This document shows, piece after piece, positions 11,112 through 20,770 of a stretch of 64,000 nucleotides of DNA. The number at the start of each line of letters is the position of its first letter. Positions within the stretch are counted from its first letter, which is position 1. This stretch comes from Chrysopilus asiliformis (Eukaryota > Arthropoda > Insecta > Diptera > Rhagionidae). The position numbers and the translations under genes were made by a program. The notes beneath the pieces were generated by a model. It worked only from the letters and a program-made list of their open reading frames with translations. It searched no databases and was not told where the DNA came from. The stretch is from NCBI GenBank assembly GCA_964034945.1, contig OZ035960.1, positions 63,479,470 to 63,543,469 on the forward strand, read 5' to 3'.

Positions 11112-11667
11112 TATACCCGTATGGTGACACCAAAGGGTATATTAACTTTGCCTTACCGTTTGTAACGCCAAGATCTCGTCATCGCACACAAAAATGAATT
11201 ACACCAGTGTGTTTAGAATGATGAAAAAAGTTGAATTTAGCATGTCCGTCCGTCTGTCCGTCTGTCTGTCCGTCTGTCTGTGGCGCGGATTGCGGGCGCA
11301 CGGATTGAGCTAAAGACTTGAAAGTTTGCACAGATCAGTTTTTCGTTAAATGCGAGGCTAAGTTCGTTAATGGGCAAAAATGGACCATTAGGGGGGGTAC
11401 CCCCCATACGAACGAAAACGGTTTTGGTGAATATCTCGAAAACGGTGCATCTTATCAAAAAAGTCCAAGAATAAAAGTTATTTAGGATATGATTCTACAT
11501 AAAACTCCCATACATCAAAATCCGATTGGAATAAATTTTAAAAAATCTTATTGGAAAGTTTGACTTCAAAGTGGAATTTTGGTACAACTGTTCGAATTTT
11601 GATACGAATATCACCATACGGGTCTCCAATGATTGCCAGATTGGCAATTATAGCTTTTGTTATGTTT
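11112..11667 (+). mobile_element. INE-1/HINE-like element, full-length
   Basis: The 5' end is TATACCCGTATGGTGA, followed by the short complementary GGGTATATTAAC; the core is TTTGTAACGCC, a GTCCGTCTGTCTGTCC pyrimidine block and TTGAGCTAAAGACTTGAAA; the 3' end has TCACCATACGGGT, hairpin TTGCCAGATTGGCAA and TTATAGCTTTTGTTATG. The ACCCGTATGGTGA/TCACCATACGGGT pair are subterminal inverted repeats, and the layout parallels Drosophila INE-1/DINE-1, a non-autonomous Helentron-type element. It has no coding capacity and no TSD, as expected for that class. Confidence 0.85.
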
Positions 11668-11964
11668 TTATTTCATTAAGTTTTCTATTGTCAAGTTTCG
11701 CAAAAAATCAGTTTGTACACGGGGACAAAGAATAGGATAAATTTCTACAAAAAATAGTAACATATGAGACAGTGGGCTTTTTTATAGCGATTGCTTAAAA
11801 ATATGGAATCCAATTTGGGGCATAAAAGAACCTAGCTTTGGTGCTTCTAAGAGCCGTGTTTATAGTTAATCTGTTTGGCAACAATTTTTGGAGTCGATCT
11901 TAGTTCTTAGTGGCAGCATCAACACAATTAGCCAAATCAAAGGGCATTTTGGTTGCCCAAAATT
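11668..11964 (+). repeat. Second copy of the 6725-6985 repeat
   Basis: It shares TTCTATTGTCAAGTTTCGC, AGTGGGCTTTTTTATAGCGA and GCTTCTAAGAGCCGTGT with the spacer of the inverted-repeat module near 6.8 kb. Confidence 0.75.
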
Positions 11965-12316
11965 TGCCTTACCGTTTGCAACGCCAAGATCCCGGTATCA
12001 CACACAAAAATGAATTACACCAGTGTGTTTAGTATGATAAAAAGATTACGAACGAAAAAATACGAACGAAAACGTTTTTTGCGCATATCTCAAAAAGGTT
12101 GCATATTATCAAAAAAGTGCATGAACAAAAGTTATTTGGGATATGATTCTACATAAAACTCCATACATCAAAATCCGATTGGAATAAATTTTAAAAAATC
12201 TTATTGGAAAGTTTGACTTCAAAGTGGAATTTTGATACAACTGTTCGCCGTTTACTTAAATCACTACACGGGTTTTCAATAATTGCCAGATTGGCAATTA
12301 TAGCTTTTGTTATGTG
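11965..12316 (+). mobile_element. INE-1/HINE-like element, internally deleted
   Basis: It begins in the 5' region (TTTGCCTTACCGTTTGCAACG), skips the pyrimidine block, and ends with the complete 3' hairpin and terminus. The subterminal motif is TCACTACACGGGT. Confidence 0.8.
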
Positions 12317-12540
12317 TTTAATTGCAAATTCAACGCCACTCCCAAAAAGCCGAATTTTTATATACGCTATTAATGGACATAGTTGCAGCGGGGCCCAACC
12401 AGCAACTTTCTTTACAACTTTCTCTTTGAGAAGACCAAAATCGGTCAACCCAGTAATAAGTTAGGCGTGAACACACATTTAAAAAAATAAATTCAGGTCG
12501 AATTCAGAATCTTTTCCTTTTTGGAAGTCGGTTAAAAATA
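12317..12540. repeat. Second copy of the 7042-7090 and 7725-7900 repeat parts
   Basis: It carries TTCAACGCCACTCCCAAAAAG and TATTAATGGACATAG, then the AACCGACTTCC family read on the minus strand. Order and content mirror the 7.0-7.9 kb locus, without the INE-1-like copy between the two parts. Confidence 0.7.
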
Positions 12541-12694
12541 GGAAACACGTTGCCCTGCTAGTTCTAAAATTAAATAGTTTTTGAAATATTGTAAAATTGC
12601 ATAAAAAACGTTTCTTACGCACAACAATCATTTATTTATCCTGTATTTCATACCCAGGGCAATACATACTTGTCCTGCGTTTCTTAAAGATTAA

Positions 12695-13418
12695 GGCCCC
12701 TATTGTGAACTTCGTCAATCGATCGTTGAAATGTCAAATCGAAAAATCGGTATTGTGACCATCGATTTTATCGTTCGTGAACGATAAAATCGTTCAGTTG
12801 GGAACGATGACATTTGTTTGATCGTTCGGTGAAGTTTATGTCAAGTTAGCGATCGGTGAAGTATTGCAATTACTTTTTTTTATCAAAATTAGAGGCTAAT
12901 AATAAAATGGAAGTATTTGTACACATTAAGAAATTATTAATGAGGAATATCTTGATCAAAACCTCGATCAAAAATCCAATATAAAAATTGGTTGAAAAAA
13001 TGAAGATAAATAAGACCAAAGTGGTATAAAAATAATTTAAATAAAAAATGAACTTAAAAACTGTTTTATTCACATAGATTTGAAATATTGGTCAATTCAA
13101 AGAACTCAACATTCGGTGTTTAATATTTTCGCCTTGACATTGGTTTGTAAAACCGTCTTCTGGTGTAATTTCGCTCATATCGCCATTGTCATCCACCTCC
13201 TCTATGTTTTAAGGGAGCTCAATATTGTATTTTCTGCGTTGAAGTCATTTTTACACATTAAAATAACTTCAACAATGTGAATTCCCAAACGTCAAACACT
13301 AAAAAATTCACAATAGCGATTGCTTGAACGATGAACTTTACGCAATACCAAATTGTTTTTCGATCGTTCCGGCCAACGATGGTCGATCGATTAGATATCG
13401 ATAACCGCAATAGGCCCC
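12695..13418 (-). mobile_element. Harbinger-type element
   Basis: The left flank is TAA followed by GGCCCCTATTGTG; the right end is CAATAGGCCCC followed by TAA, a 3 bp TSD typical of PIF/Harbinger. Subterminal ATCGATCGTTG-type repeats are present. The minus strand at 13092-13202 reads EEVDDNGDMSEITPEDGFTN and ends ENIKHRMLSSLN plus stop, which looks like the acidic C-terminus of a Harbinger transposase; that reading is inference. Confidence 0.7.
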
Positions 13419-13799
13419 TAAATAAAAAATGAACTTAAAAACTGTTTTATTCACATAGATTTGAAATATTGGTCAATTCAAAGAACTCAACATTCGGTGT
13501 TTAATATTTTCGCCTTGACGTTGGTTTGTAAAACCGTCTTCTGGTGTAATTTCGCTCATATGGCCATTGTTATCCACCTCCTCTATGTTTTAAGGGAGCT
13601 CAATATTGTATTTTCTGCGTTGAAGTCATTTTTACACATTAAAATAACTTCAACAATGTGAATTCCCAAACGTCAAACACTAAAAAATTCACAATAGCGA
13701 TTGCTTGAACGATGAACTTTACGCAATACCAAATTGTTTTTCGATCGTTCCGGCCAACAATGGTCGATCGAATAGATATCGATAACCGCAATAGGCCCC
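13038..13799. repeat. 381 bp tandem duplication inside the Harbinger-type element
   Basis: 13038-13418 and 13419-13799 are the same sequence with about five differences (for example TTGACATTGG versus TTGACGTTGG). Both units end GGCCCC plus TAA, so the right terminus and the last coding stretch are present twice. The duplication is younger than the element. Confidence 0.9.
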
Positions 13800-13996
13800 T
13801 AAGTCACCTACTAATACTACAATGGTACCGGAAATGTAAAATTGATAGCGAAATATGGTCATATCCATTGCCATGCTGTTTCAAAAACTCCCAATTCCTG
13901 AGTTTTAGCCTCCCGCCAAATCTCAAATATCTGAGATTTAGCTGCCCTAAGTAATAAAACTTCATAGGAACATATTTTTTTGTAAAAATATATGTA
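13800..13996. other. Short non-coding gap
   Basis: An inverted pair CTCAAATATCTGAGATTTAG lies near 13921. No gene is seen. Confidence 0.4.
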
Positions 13997-14103
13997 GGGC
14001 TCAGAATAGAAGCGGATCAAGTCCACTTTTGGAATTTTTCCTTATTATGATGCTAGTGTATGATAATACCAGAGATGAAAATATTTCTCAATTTTTATAA
14101 AGA

Positions 14104-14226
14104 CTCACTTCTGATGAGGAATATTTATATCGACCAGAATAACACTCACTTCTGATGAGGAATATTTATGTCGAGCAAAATAAAACTCAGTCCTGATGAG
14201 GAATATTTTTGCCGAGCAGAATAAAA
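14104..14226 (+). repeat. Three 41 bp subterminal repeats of the hAT
   Basis: Each unit contains ACTCA-TTCTGATGAGGAATAT followed by AAAATAAAACTC. Related ATTTTGCTC/GAGTTTTATT motifs recur near the right end at 17915-18090. Such subterminal repeats are usual transposase-binding sites in hAT elements. Confidence 0.75.
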
Positions 14227-14409
14227 CTCTTTTTTAAAGAGATTTAAAATGTTGTGAAAAACTTATACTCAATGAGTTTTTGAAAAACTCCTTGACTTGA
14301 AAAACTCTATTCGAAGAGGAATATTTATATTGAGCAAAATAAAACTCATTTATGTGTCGTCAAAAACTTATATTCGATGTTTCTCGCTTTTTTTTGATAC
14401 GTGGTCTTT

Positions 14410-14800
14410 TTAATATTATGTTGCTTTTATGGGGTGGTGATGGGTGGATGATGGGTGGGTTAGTAGGGGGTGGGGTGAGGGGGGAAGGGTAAGGGGGAGG
14501 TGGAGGGGGGGGGGGATTTTTTTTTTACCAAATTTTTTTTTTTTGGAAAATACCCTAGAGCAAAATAAAATTAGCGAGGAAATTTCTGAACAGCACACGA
14601 CTTTCTTATCGTTTACGATGTTTCTCGCTTTGTTTGATACGTGGTCTTTTTAATATTATGTTGCTTTTATGGGGTGGTGATGGGTGGGTGATGGGTGGGT
14701 GATGGGTGGGTTAGTAGGGGGTGGGGTGAGGGGGGAAGGGGGAAGGAGGAAAGGGGAGGGGAGGGGAGGGGGGATTTTTTTTCCAAAAAATTTTTTTTTT
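14410..14800 (+). repeat. Duplicated G-rich block with G-quadruplex potential
   Basis: Two ~240 bp units start TATTATGTTGCTTTTATGGGG and contain runs such as GGGTGGGTTAGTAGGGGG and long poly-G. The right arm has a C-rich inverted counterpart at about 18298-18385. The G-runs fit intramolecular quadruplex formation; that is a prediction from sequence only. Confidence 0.7.
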
Positions 14801-14804
14801 GGAA

Positions 14805-15215
14805 AATAGTACGGAGCAAAATAAAATTAGGGAGGAAATGTCTGAACAGCACACGACTTATACAAAAAAAAATTTTTTTTTTAGGAAAATACCCTAGAGC
14901 AAAATAAAATTAGCGAGGAAATGTCTGAACAGCACATGACTTTCTTATACAAAAAAAAAATTTTTTTTTTAGGAAAACACCCTAGAGCAAAATAAAATTA
15001 GCGAGGAAATGTCTGAACAGCACACGACTTTCTTATACAAAAAAAAATTTTTTTTTTAGGAAAATACCCTAGAGCAAAATAAAATTAGCGAGGAAATGTC
15101 TGAACAGCACACGACTTTCTTATACAAAAAAAATTTTTTTTCTGGAAAATACCCTAGAGCAAAATAAAATTCTCGAGGAAATTTCTGAACAGCGCATGAC
15201 TTTCTTATACAACAA
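14805..15215 (+). repeat. ~87 bp subterminal tandem repeats of the hAT, five units
   Basis: Each unit contains GAGCAAAATAAAATTAG, GAGGAAATGTCTGAACAGCA and a poly-A/poly-T hinge. Two or three inverted units occur at 18060-18270. Confidence 0.85.
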
Positions 15216-15290
15216 AAAATCGATTCTTAAATATAAAAAAACACTATTTTAAAGACACGGGTTTTTTATTTGTATGAATGGGACATAGAT

Positions 15291-15628
15291 GCAGAGATGA
15301 AAATAAGAGTTATTTTTTCTCTCTTTATCTCTCATTTCAAGTCTCACTCACGACTAATAACTTTTTCATTGTGCGAAAAAATATCTCTGAAGGAGATGAG
15401 TTTTACTTGTGCGACGAAAAACTCAAGAAGAGAGATAAATATTTCTTGAAAATAAATATCAGTTCCAATGAGTTTTATTTCGCTGAGCTGACGAAAAACT
15501 CATTTGTTCGATTTTGTATGGTCTGGCTAGTGTACTAGATATCAGAAACTGTCAGTATGTCATCGATTTCAAATAATTTGCAATGAATGGTAGGCGCTCT
15601 AGAAGAAATTATTATTTATTGTTAAGTA
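15291..15628 (+). repeat. Internal copy of the hAT terminal inverted repeat
   Basis: It begins CAGAGATGAAAATAAGAGTT and matches the reverse of 18386-18759 through TTGTGCGAAAAAATATCTC and the GATTTTGTATGGT region. The 8 bases in front, CATAGATG, do not match the TSD beside the right end, so this terminus was not the one used in the last insertion. Confidence 0.85.
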
Positions 15629-15833
15629 AAATGAAAACGATATTTTTTGATTTTAGAAGAAATTATTATTTATTGTAAAGTAAAATGATACAAACGAAAA
15701 ACAAAACAAAACTCAGTATATTGAAAAACAATTCAAAATTAAATTCAGGTACATTAAAACTTAAAACAAATAATGTTACTAAAAATTCAAAAAAAAAGTA
15801 AATAAAAAAGCAACTTAAAATTAAAAAGACCAC

Positions 15834-17714
15834 TTATGAAAAGTCATAATTCAATTTGACCATTAAAATATTTTCTAAATTATTGGTGGACAATCGATTG
15901 CGCTCTTCAGCTAATATTAGTTTTAAGGCAGAAAAGCTTCGTTCAACACTAACTTGAGTCGCTGGGACTCCATGGATAACTTTGGCTAATTTTGCCAATG
16001 TGGGATATTCTGCCGATTTTATTTTCCAGTACTTCAGAATATTTACTGTGTGATCTCGAATTCTCTCTGGCATATAGTTCTGAATTTCATTAAAAAAAAT
16101 TTCACGCTCGCTTTCCTTATAGTTTGTATTTTGAACTGTTTCTATGCCATTTAAATAAGCCACCAAGGCGTCATCATTTTGGTCGCGCAAGTTACAGGTC
16201 GAAGATGATGTATTACTACTACTAAATGAACCAGCTGGTGACAGTGAGGCTAGGGGGTCTTGCTGAATTTCCAGTGCTTTTAAATTTTCATACAAATGCT
16301 TTAGGTGACTCTGCGCTTCTATATTCTGTTGATTTGATAACAGGAATTTGAAACGCGGATCTAAATACAAAGCCCCTAATAGTACTGGACTCTTTAACAG
16401 CAAATGTTCACGCTTTTTTATAATATTTAAAACCGATATAGCGATTGGCGAAGACAATTTATGAATTTCAATTTTAAGGCACAGCCACTGTTTATAGAAG
16501 TCCCCAAGCATCAATTGGCTGTCTTGCAGTTGTAAAGTTGTAATTTTAAGTGGTTTGAAAACTTCCACAAATTCGGACATAAACTGCCAGAGGTCACTGG
16601 AAACATAAAGGTCGGGATCTAAATTCCTGTTGCTTATGCAGAAATCTTGGAGCTCCAATAGTCTCTCCAACATGTCATAAGTGGAATTCCACCGAGTCGG
16701 CACATTTAGTTTAGGTTTACGGAGGCCTTGTAAGTCAATTTTGTTGTAATTCGTTGGCTTTCGGAGTGCAACGGCTAGTTTGCGACAGTCAGCGATTTTA
16801 TTGGATAGGTTTTCCTCTTTTATTGCATCACTTACCACTAGCTGCAAAGTATGAGCAGCACATCGAATGCAGTTAATCAGGCTTTTACTCTCGGTTACTA
16901 TAAGATTTTCCATTTCTTGCAAATTTACGAGTCTTTCTGCGTCGTCTTCCGAATTATCATTTTCTTGCTCGTATTCTTCTCTTTCCATCTCTAACTCTAT
17001 TTGAAGCTCATCGTGTAATAGTTTTTTTGATTTTAACATATTTTTCCCGTTGTCAGATGTTATCGTGTAAATTTGTTTTAAAGAAATATTGAATTCTTTT
17101 AGGACATCATGTATCAATGTTTTTAAGTAATTTCCAGTATGTTTGTCCTTCAGTTCCTTTATTGCCAAAGTTTTTATACAAATTTGTCCATCAGCTATAT
17201 ACTGTATGTTGATGCCAAGTAAACTTCGACATAGTCTGGTTACAGAATCGATCTTTAAAGATATCATTGCATTTTTAACGTCTTTCTTAATTTGCATTCT
17301 TATTTCATTTGCTGCATCATTTATTGTTGATTTTAAATTGGGTACATTAAATTGTTTATGTACCTCAAGCTTTTCGATTATAGGCTTTATAATTTTTTTA
17401 AATCCATTGCTTGAGATAAAAGCCAGAGGCAATCCTCCTGATGTCGCCATTTCTAAACAACCTTGCCACAGCAATTGTTCAGATATGTTTATTAATACTG
17501 ATTTTTCTTTTTTTTTGTTAACCATTTCTAAATGTGTTCCCATTTCAATTTGCATCTGTAGAAAAATATTATTGTGCTTCTTTTCAATATGACGCTTCAT
17601 GTTGGTAACATTGTTGCCCGTTAGAATTTGAAGACAATTTCCGATTTGACATATTTGTCCGTTATCGGTAGTTTGGAAATATTTTCTTATTTCAATTGCT
17701 TTTATTCGTCCCAT
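15834..17714 (-). CDS. hAT-family transposase, full-length open frame
   Basis: 626 residues, uninterrupted, the usual length for hAT transposases, which cut and paste the element in the nucleus. An N-terminal BED-type zinc finger (residues about 15-48) has CQIGNC and HIEKKH as metal ligands. A hinge and RNase-H-like core follow: KIDSVTRLC (first Asp region) and ITSDNGKNM (second Asp). The CIRCAAHTLQLVVSD block and the RWNSTYDMLERL motif follow at about 285-345. The C-terminal hAT dimerisation region (about 555-620) contains KYWKIKSAEYPTLAKLAKVI and TQVSVERSFSALK. The ATG at 17714 directly precedes the zinc finger and is the likely start. The gene lies between the element's terminal repeats. 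It is the only transposase gene in the window without a lesion, so recent activity is plausible but not shown. Confidence 0.93.
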   Translation of the reverse strand: MGRIKAIEIRKYFQTTDNGQICQIGNCLQILTGNNVTNMKRHIEKKHNNIFLQMQIEMGTHLEMVNKKKEKSVLINISEQLLWQGCLEMATSGGLPLAFISSNGFKKIIKPIIEKLEVHKQFNVPNLKSTINDAANEIRMQIKKDVKNAMISLKIDSVTRLCRSLLGINIQYIADGQICIKTLAIKELKDKHTGNYLKTLIHDVLKEFNISLKQIYTITSDNGKNMLKSKKLLHDELQIELEMEREEYEQENDNSEDDAERLVNLQEMENLIVTESKSLINCIRCAAHTLQLVVSDAIKEENLSNKIADCRKLAVALRKPTNYNKIDLQGLRKPKLNVPTRWNSTYDMLERLLELQDFCISNRNLDPDLYVSSDLWQFMSEFVEVFKPLKITTLQLQDSQLMLGDFYKQWLCLKIEIHKLSSPIAISVLNIIKKREHLLLKSPVLLGALYLDPRFKFLLSNQQNIEAQSHLKHLYENLKALEIQQDPLASLSPAGSFSSSNTSSSTCNLRDQNDDALVAYLNGIETVQNTNYKESEREIFFNEIQNYMPERIRDHTVNILKYWKIKSAEYPTLAKLAKVIHGVPATQVSVERSFSALKLILAEERNRLSTNNLENILMVKLNYDFS

Positions 17715-18385
17715 TTTATTTTCAAATCTAATAAAATTATTACTATAAAATTAAGAAATCTAAAATAAACATGAAAAGAACATTACCTAGGCAAAAACTA
17801 TACCACCTTCATAAAACCATTCACGCATAGATTATAATGCATACTAATGGCTCAAACAAAGCGAGAAACTATACACCGAGTATAAGTTTTAGACGACAAA
17901 TAAATCTCTTTGGACATGAGTTTTATTTTGCTCAATATAAATATTCCTCTTCGAATAGAGTTTTTCAACTCAAGGAGTTTTTCAACTATCATCGAGTATA
18001 AGTTTTTCACAACATTTTAAATCTCTTTAAAAAAGAGTTTTATTCTGCTCGGCAAAAATATTCCTCATCAGGATTGAGTTTTATTTTGCTCTAGGGTATT
18101 TTCCTAAAAAAAAATTTTTTTTTGTATAAGAAAGTCGTGTGCTGTTCAGACATTTCCTCGAGAATTTTATTTTGCTCTAGGGTATTTTCCAGAAAAAATT
18201 TTTTTTTTGTATAAGAAAGTCATGTGCTGTTCAGAAATTTCCTCCCTAATTATATTTTGCTCCGTACTATTTTCCAAAAAAAAAATTTTTTTGGAAAAAA
18301 AATCCCCCCCCTCCCACTCCCCCTTCCCCCACCACCCACACCCCACCCCCTACTAACCCACCCATCACCCACCCATCATCCACCC

Positions 18386-18759
18386 TTTACAATAAATAAT
18401 AATTTCTTATCATGCATTGAAAATTATTTGAAATCGTACACTAGCCACACCATACAAAATCGACCAAATGAGTTTTTCGTCAGCTCAGCGAAATAAAACT
18501 CATTGGAACTGATATTTATTTTCAAGAAATATTTATCTCTCATTAGAACTGATATTTATTTTCAGGAAATATTTATCTCTCATTAGAACTGATATTTATT
18601 TACAGAAAATATTTATCTCTCTTCTTGAGTTTTTCGTCGCACAAGTAAAACTCATCTCCTTCAGAGATATTTTTTCGCACAATGAAAAAGTTATTAGTCG
18701 TGAGTGAGACTTGAAATGAGAGATAAAGAGAGAAAAAATAACTCTTATTTTCATCTCTG
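18386..18759 (-). repeat. Right terminal inverted repeat of the hAT
   Basis: Reversed, it begins CAGAGATGAAAATAAGAGTT and matches 15291-15628. Inside it, ATTAGAACTGATATTTATTT-type units (about 58 bp) are repeated three times at 18495-18625. Confidence 0.85.
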
Positions 18760-18903
18760 GATAATACTAGTGAATTCAGTAAAACAAATTTGAAGTCCTA
18801 CTTCCTGCGTAGCTAGAACTGTGAGCTGTATTTCAATTGATGGCTGAGAAATTTGTTTTTTAATGCTGAAATTTTATTTTCTTTTCTTTTCAAACTACTT
18901 GAT

Positions 18904-19456
18904 TATACCCGTATGGTGAAACCAAAGGGTATATTAACTTTGCCTTACCGTTTGTAACGCCAAGATCCCGTCATCACACACAAAAATGAATTACACCAGT
19001 GTGTTTAGAATGATAAAAAAAATTGAATTTTGCATGTCCGTCCGTCTGTCTGTCCGTCCATCTGTGGCGCGGATTGCGGGCGCACGGATTGAGCTACAGA
19101 CTTGAAATTTTGCGCAGATTCGTTTTTCGTAAAATGCGAGGCTAAGTTCGTTAATGGGCAAAAATGGACCATTAGGGGGGGGGGCACCCCCCATACGAAC
19201 GAAAACGGTTTTTGCGAATATCTCAAAAACGGTGCATCTTATCAAAAAAGTGCAAGAACAAAAGTTATTTAGGATATGATTCTACATAAAACTCCCATAC
19301 ATCAAAATCCGATTGGAATAAATTTTAAAAAATCTTATTGGAAAGTTTGACTTCCAAGTGAAATTTTGGTACAGCTGTTCGAATTTTGATACGAATATCA
19401 CCATACGGGTCTCCAATGATTGCCAGATTGGCAATTATAGCTTTTGTTATGTTTTT
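18904..19456 (+). mobile_element. INE-1/HINE-like element, full-length
   Basis: It has the complete family structure: TATACCCGTATGGTGA start, GTCCGTCTGTCTGTCC block, TCACCATACGGGT, hairpin TTGCCAGATTGGCAA and GCTTTTGTTATG end. It sits in the right half of the 13997-19621 element. Confidence 0.88.
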
Positions 19457-19621
19457 TAAACTTATTACAACACCCCAGTAACTCAGCCTTGGTAAAATAT
19501 AACCTTTGAACGACCGATTTGTGTTAATATTTATTTGCGAATTAATAGGGATATAAAAACTTTAACGCTTAATTTCTCAACATCGGATTTACTGGACTTC
19601 ATCCACTTCTATTCTGAGCCC

Positions 19622-19870
19622 TTCATATGACGCAGTATTAACAAAATTAGGTTAAATTGACGCTAAAACGGACTGTCGATTAAAATTGTATCTTATTTTT
19701 CTGTGTTTTTTGATTAAATCTTAATAAGTATCGAAAAAAAGATCACCAAAAACGTTTTGCTGGAACAAAAAACGATCGGGGTGTACAAAGATAAAAAATT
19801 GGAGAAAATCAAAAGAAAAAAAAAGGATAACGTGATTTTCCTTTTCCTCAAATTACATTTGTCAAATTTG
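19622..19870. other. Non-coding AT-rich stretch before the mariner remnant
   Basis: No gene is seen. It may include the 5' region of the mariner-like element, but no TIR was identified. Confidence 0.3.
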
Positions 19871-19930
19871 TTGTGAATTGTTCAGTAGTGTATGGCAAAT
19901 CATCATGGAAGGTTATAGCGTTGAACAACG

Positions 19931-20770
19931 GCCGCGTTCATAATTGCAGATCTAACGCAGTACTAAAGCAACGCGTTCATCATCATATCTGCGCAGTGTG
20001 CAGTGCGTTCATGAAAGCAGCCTGCAGAAAATTTTCGGCAGCAACTGCGCAGCAAGCGCAGTAAAGAAATTTAGCTGACGATAACGCAGCAGAAAGTAAC
20101 ATGTGAAATAATGGCGGACAGCGATAGCGAGATCTAAGTACTCGTAAATAACATTAATAAAATGTGAAAAATTACATTAAAATTTTGAGTTTTAATGAGT
20201 TGCGGGATGACAAAAAGTGGAGAGCGTCAGCTTGAAAGCTTTTGATTGTTGAACGACTTAAATTAGAGCGAATGTTGAATTCCGGGGAGCGAAAGAAATC
20301 TGCTTTGTGGAAAATGGTTCTACGTAACATCACAGAAATTAAAGCCGATTTTCCGTTCTTGAAAGACCATGTCAAAAAGAAATTTGGTAATTTGCTTGTC
20401 ACGTATAACAAAATATTGTGTAATATTGCGTCTGATCACTCGACTTAGCAAAAAACGACGGCGTTTTCTTTTCTTCTCCAAAATACGAAAAGCCTTTAAT
20501 ACATTTGACTTCGGAGTTTGTATACAATCGAGAATTGCTCATTTTATTGGAGACAACGAAAATATTCGTGTACAGCGCTATCAAAAACGAAAACTGTCAA
20601 TAGAAAATCTTAACTGTCAGATTCTCTATTTCTTTCTTTACTCAGCCAAGCAGGTCATGAACGCACTGCTGCAGCTAAAGCAGTCCAAAAGTCTGCTGCA
20701 TCGCAGACTGTCTGCGCGCAGCTGACTTTTGCGCAGTACTGCGATAGATTTCTGCAATTATGAACGCAGC
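19931..20770. mobile_element. TIR element with 5 bp TSD inside the mariner remnant
   Basis: A CAACG duplication lies at 19926-19930 and 20771-20775. The tips are GCCGCGTTCATAATTGCAGA and, reversed, GCTGCGTTCATAATTGCAGA, with subterminal CTGCGCAG-rich blocks at both ends. It contains a Myb/SANT-like reading frame (20210-20448). The superfamily is unassigned; a 5 bp TSD with a Myb-like protein is not a standard pairing. Confidence 0.8.
20210..20448 (+). pseudogene. Myb/SANT-like DNA-binding domain remnant
   Basis: The frame reads IVERLKLERMLNSGERKKSA, then LWKMVLRNITEIKADFPF and KDHVKKKFGNLLVTYNKI. It resembles the trihelix/Myb-SANT-like domain of insect transposon accessory proteins, with Trp and aromatic residues spaced along three helices. 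A stop lies just upstream (about 20236) and the frame ends early after IASDHST. It is confined to the TIR element and is probably its relic DNA-binding protein. Confidence 0.55.

Larger units (their letters stand above)
14070..18759 (-). mobile_element. hAT transposon, 4.69 kb, composite left end, intact transposase
   Basis: A perfect 8 bp TSD, GATAATAC, lies at 14062-14069 and 18760-18767. The tips are CAGAGATGAAAATATTTCTC (left) and, reversed, CAGAGATGAAAATAAGAGTT (right). A second, better-matching left-type terminus lies inside at 15291 and pairs with the right end over ~350 bp. So the outer left 1.2 kb appears to be an added segment bearing its own tip, 41 bp repeats, G-rich blocks and ~87 bp repeats. 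Inverted counterparts of those subterminal blocks occur at 17866-18405. The transposase runs on the minus strand at 15834-17714. Confidence 0.92.
13997..19621. mobile_element. Small TIR element that hosts a hAT and an INE-1-like copy
   Basis: The left tip GGGCTCAGAATAGAAGCGGA and reversed right tip GGGCTCAGAATAGAAGTGGA continue to AAGTCCA. Removing the hAT (14070-18759) and the INE-1-like copy (18904-19456) leaves about 380 bp without coding capacity. The TSD is unclear, so the superfamily is not assigned. Confidence 0.65.

Noticed and set aside
11237..11458. Repeated ~70-codon frames ending in RRTDRRTDG
   Set aside because: They recur in every INE-1-like copy and come from the GTCCGTCTGTC block read in reverse.
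14444..14907. Gly/Arg- or Pro-rich small proteins on both strands
   Set aside because: These frames are translations of the G-rich subterminal block of the hAT and exist on both strands.
17143..17592. 149-codon plus-strand frame with hydrophobic stretches
   Set aside because: It lies entirely antisense to the hAT transposase and is a shadow frame.
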